A stretch of DNA of 7,143 nt, taken from contig NZ_CP132359.1 in the NCBI RefSeq assembly GCF_030758975.1, forward strand, positions 5,553,245 through 5,560,387, written 5' to 3'. A program made the translations under genes and the position numbers. Below, piece after piece: positions 5,919 through 7,143 of this stretch; the first letter of the stretch is position 1, and each line of letters starts with the position of its first letter. Below the pieces are notes generated by a model. It searched no databases. It saw only the letters and a program-made list of their open reading frames with translations, and was not told the DNA's origin. This stretch comes from Bosea beijingensis (GTDB taxonomy: Bacteria > Pseudomonadota > Alphaproteobacteria > Rhizobiales > Beijerinckiaceae).

Positions 5919-6226
5919 GGTCATCTTCAGGAAGAAGATTCGATTATTCAGGACGAATAATTGGCAAGGAAAGCGAAGGACATTGGCTGGACGCTAGTAA
6001 CTAGGATGGTTACACAAGGAAAGACAATGGACGCTTAACGGACTAAGGCAATTTCTATCAGGACGATGGAATCAGGACACCACTCAGGAAGGGTGATGAG
6101 AGTTAGCCAGGATAGCTAACGGGCTGGATTGCCAAGGACACCGCTAGGAAGGCGATGATAAGGAAAGTGCTGAAGGATTCAGCGTACTATCAAGGAATAG
6201 ATGCAGGGAGCACCTATTAGTAGCCG
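5919..6226 (+). ncRNA. CsrB/CsrC-like regulatory RNA, copy 2 (CsrA-sequestering hairpin array)
   Basis: About 300 bases, plus strand, non-coding, with about 21 GGA triplets. Hairpins with GGA loops include ATCTTC-AGGAA-GAAGAT (5923-5939), a nine-pair stem CGATTATTC/GAATAATTG around AGGAC (5941-5963), GTAAC/GTTAC around AGGAT, GTTAGC/GCTAAC around AGGAT (about 6103-6121), and GCTGA-AGGAT-TCAGC (about 6168-6182). The order of motifs matches copy 1 (4913-5255, minus strand) along the whole length, and several stems differ between copies by paired changes that keep the pairing. The 5' edge lies between 5911 and 5923; copy 1 extends about 30 bases further 5'. The 3' edge ends in GGGAGCACCTATTAGTAG, as in copy 1. 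No promoter or full terminator. Most likely a second csrB/csrC paralogue from the same gammaproteobacterial source. Confidence 0.8.
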
Positions 6227-6534
6227 GACCTGACCAAAGTCAACAAGGAGTGCTGCCATGGTGACCTGCTGGAATGCGCAGATGACAGGGCGGAACTTGC
6301 CAAGTACATGTGTGAAAACCAGGCGACTATCTCCAGCAAACTGCAGACTTGCTGCGATAAACCACTGTTGAAGAAAGCCCACTGTCTTAGTGAGGTGGAG
6401 CATGACACCATGCCTGCTGATCTGCCTGCCATTGCTGCTGATTTTGTTGAGGACCAGGAAGTGTGCAAGAACTATGCTGAGGCCAAGGATGTCTTCCTGG
6501 GCACGTTCTTGTATGAATATTCAAGAAGACACCC
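6227..6534 (+). CDS. Alb: Mouse serum albumin, internal coding fragment (spliced form)
   Basis: An uninterrupted reading frame identical, as far as I recall it, to mouse serum albumin over about 102 residues: [80 protein letters not shown] and [20 protein letters not shown], then RHP. The paired cysteines (ECC, TCC) are the albumin disulfide pattern. Rat and human differ at many of these positions (for example human LTKVHTECC and YICENQDSISSKLKECCEK). At 308 bases it is longer than any internal albumin exon I know of, and no intron is present, so it derives from mRNA or a cDNA, not from genomic DNA. There is no start or stop; GC content and codon use are mammalian. It is contamination, not a bacterial gene. 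Confidence 0.95.
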
Positions 6535-6842
6535 AGGATCTGCGAGAGGAAGAGCTTGGTGCGCTCGTGCTGCGGGTTCTTGAAGAACTCGTTCGGCGTG
6601 TTCATCTCGACGATCTGGCCGGCATCCATGAAGATGACGCGGTCGGCGACCTGACGGGCGAAGCCCATCTCGTGGGTGACGCAGAGCATGGTCATGCCCT
6701 CGTCGGCCAGCGAGACCATCGTGTCGAGCACCTCCTTGACCATTTCCGGATCGAGCGCCGAGGTCGGCTCGTCGAACAGCATGATCTTGGGGCTCATGCA
6801 GAGCGAGCGGGCGATCGCGACGCGCTGCTGCTGGCCGCCCGA
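6534..6842 (-). CDS. aapP: General L-amino-acid ABC transporter ATP-binding protein AapP, C-terminal part
   Basis: Second half of the AapP-type ATPase whose first half is at 4179-4550. From 6842 it reads [20 protein letters not shown], then the Walker B and D-loop [40 protein letters not shown] with the H-loop histidine, [20 protein letters not shown] and [20 protein letters not shown], then QIL. Only the last residue or two and the stop are missing, lost at the join with albumin. Its first 38 bases repeat the last 38 of the other piece exactly, so together they give an almost complete protein with the signature [14 protein letters not shown] counted once. The frame continues on both sides into unrelated pieces by chance. 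Confidence 0.9.
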
Positions 6843-7143
6843 GGACGGCGATGCCGGCGGCAATCCCGCTCTTCATGTCGAGCATGCCCCGCCCCGGCAG
6901 AAACGCGCCGCTGTCGAAGTCCTCCAAGGCTCGTTGCTCGGCGAGTTTCAACGGCCTGCTCTTGAGGTCCGCGATCAAAGCCGCCAGGAGTTCATCCGGC
7001 TTGAAGGCCAGTGGCCCGAGTTCGCGATAGTTCTCGATCGAAACGACGTCATAGTGCCCGGCCAGCGCTAGCGTTCGCGCTCCTTTCCCTCGAACGAGGG
7101 CAACCACGCTCCGGGTCATCGGATCGCCATGGCTGTCGACAAG
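6841..7143 (-). CDS. M20-family metallopeptidase (RocB-like), N-terminal region fragment
   Basis: Part of a zinc-dependent M20 peptidase/deacylase, close in style to the arginine-utilisation protein RocB. From the window edge it reads [20 protein letters not shown], then [20 protein letters not shown] (the HxD zinc and catalytic motif, here GHYDVV), [20 protein letters not shown], and [20 protein letters not shown] followed by AVL (the second zinc aspartate, in LDMKSG). The start lies beyond 7143; the ATG at 7119 is probably internal because good family sequence continues upstream of it. The rest of the enzyme, including the remaining zinc ligands, is cut off at about 6841 where the AapP piece begins. 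Substrate not predictable. Confidence 0.78.

Noticed and set aside
5562..5997. Plus-strand reading frames opposite the CFA synthase and through the second RNA
   Set aside because: They lack homology and ribosome-binding sites and are shadows of the minus-strand CFA gene or run into non-coding RNA.
4913..6226. The two hairpin arrays as long terminal inverted repeats of a transposon enclosing the CsbD and CFA fragments
   Set aside because: The copies are strongly diverged in primary sequence but conserved in GGA spacing and stem pairing, which fits paralogous RNAs. The enclosed DNA is itself two unrelated gene fragments with a join at about 5597, and no transposase lies between.
6227..6534. 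Horizontal transfer of an albumin gene into a bacterium
   Set aside because: The sequence is an internal, intron-free fragment without start or stop, apparently identical to mouse, flanked by abrupt joins. Contamination explains it fully.

Overview
This window is not one natural stretch of genome. It reads as about 18 unrelated pieces, each roughly 300-570 bases, joined end to end with no spacers and in mixed orientation. Nearly every piece is the inside of a gene, and homology stops mid-domain on both sides of almost every join. From left to right the piece lengths fall steadily: about 567, 510, 489, 479, 450, 450, 426, 425, 372, 362, 343, 342, 321, 308, 308, 308 and at least 300. The first piece is cut by the window edge. 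That order is what results when the leftover short contigs of an assembly are sorted by size and pasted together. Gene order, operons and 'fusions' across the joins therefore carry no biological meaning.

Most pieces fit one GC-rich alphaproteobacterium of the Hyphomicrobiales (Bosea- or Methylobacterium-like, inferred from protein resemblance only). They are: DppB-type permease start (1-360), phytochrome PHY plus HWE-kinase fragment (380-946), DppC-type permease (946-1455), DUF4394 protein (1994-2425), oxidoreductase start with an ArsR-family regulator (2425-2874), an internal part of the same kind of oxidoreductase (3329-3754), FtsK (3753-4178), AapP-type ATPase in two pieces (4179-4550 and 6534-6842), EF-Tu (4552-4911), CsbD with a terminator and the exonuclease III tail (5256-5597), cyclopropane-fatty-acid synthase start (5598-5909), and an M20/RocB-like peptidase (6841-7143).

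Other pieces come from other organisms. Two transposase fragments, IS3 family (1458-1945) and IS110 family (2875-3327), look actinobacterial, perhaps Coriobacteriia. A 308-base piece (6227-6534) is mouse serum albumin coding sequence in spliced form. Two AT-richer pieces (4913-5255, minus strand; about 5919-6226, plus strand) are diverged copies of a CsrB/CsrC-like regulatory RNA: strings of small hairpins with AGGA-type motifs in the loops, of the kind gammaproteobacteria use to titrate CsrA. This pair is the most interesting biology here.

I found no evidence for a new multi-gene system. The foreign pieces are abundant RNAs or likely multicopy sequences, which suggests low-level carry-over between sequencing libraries, though that is inference.
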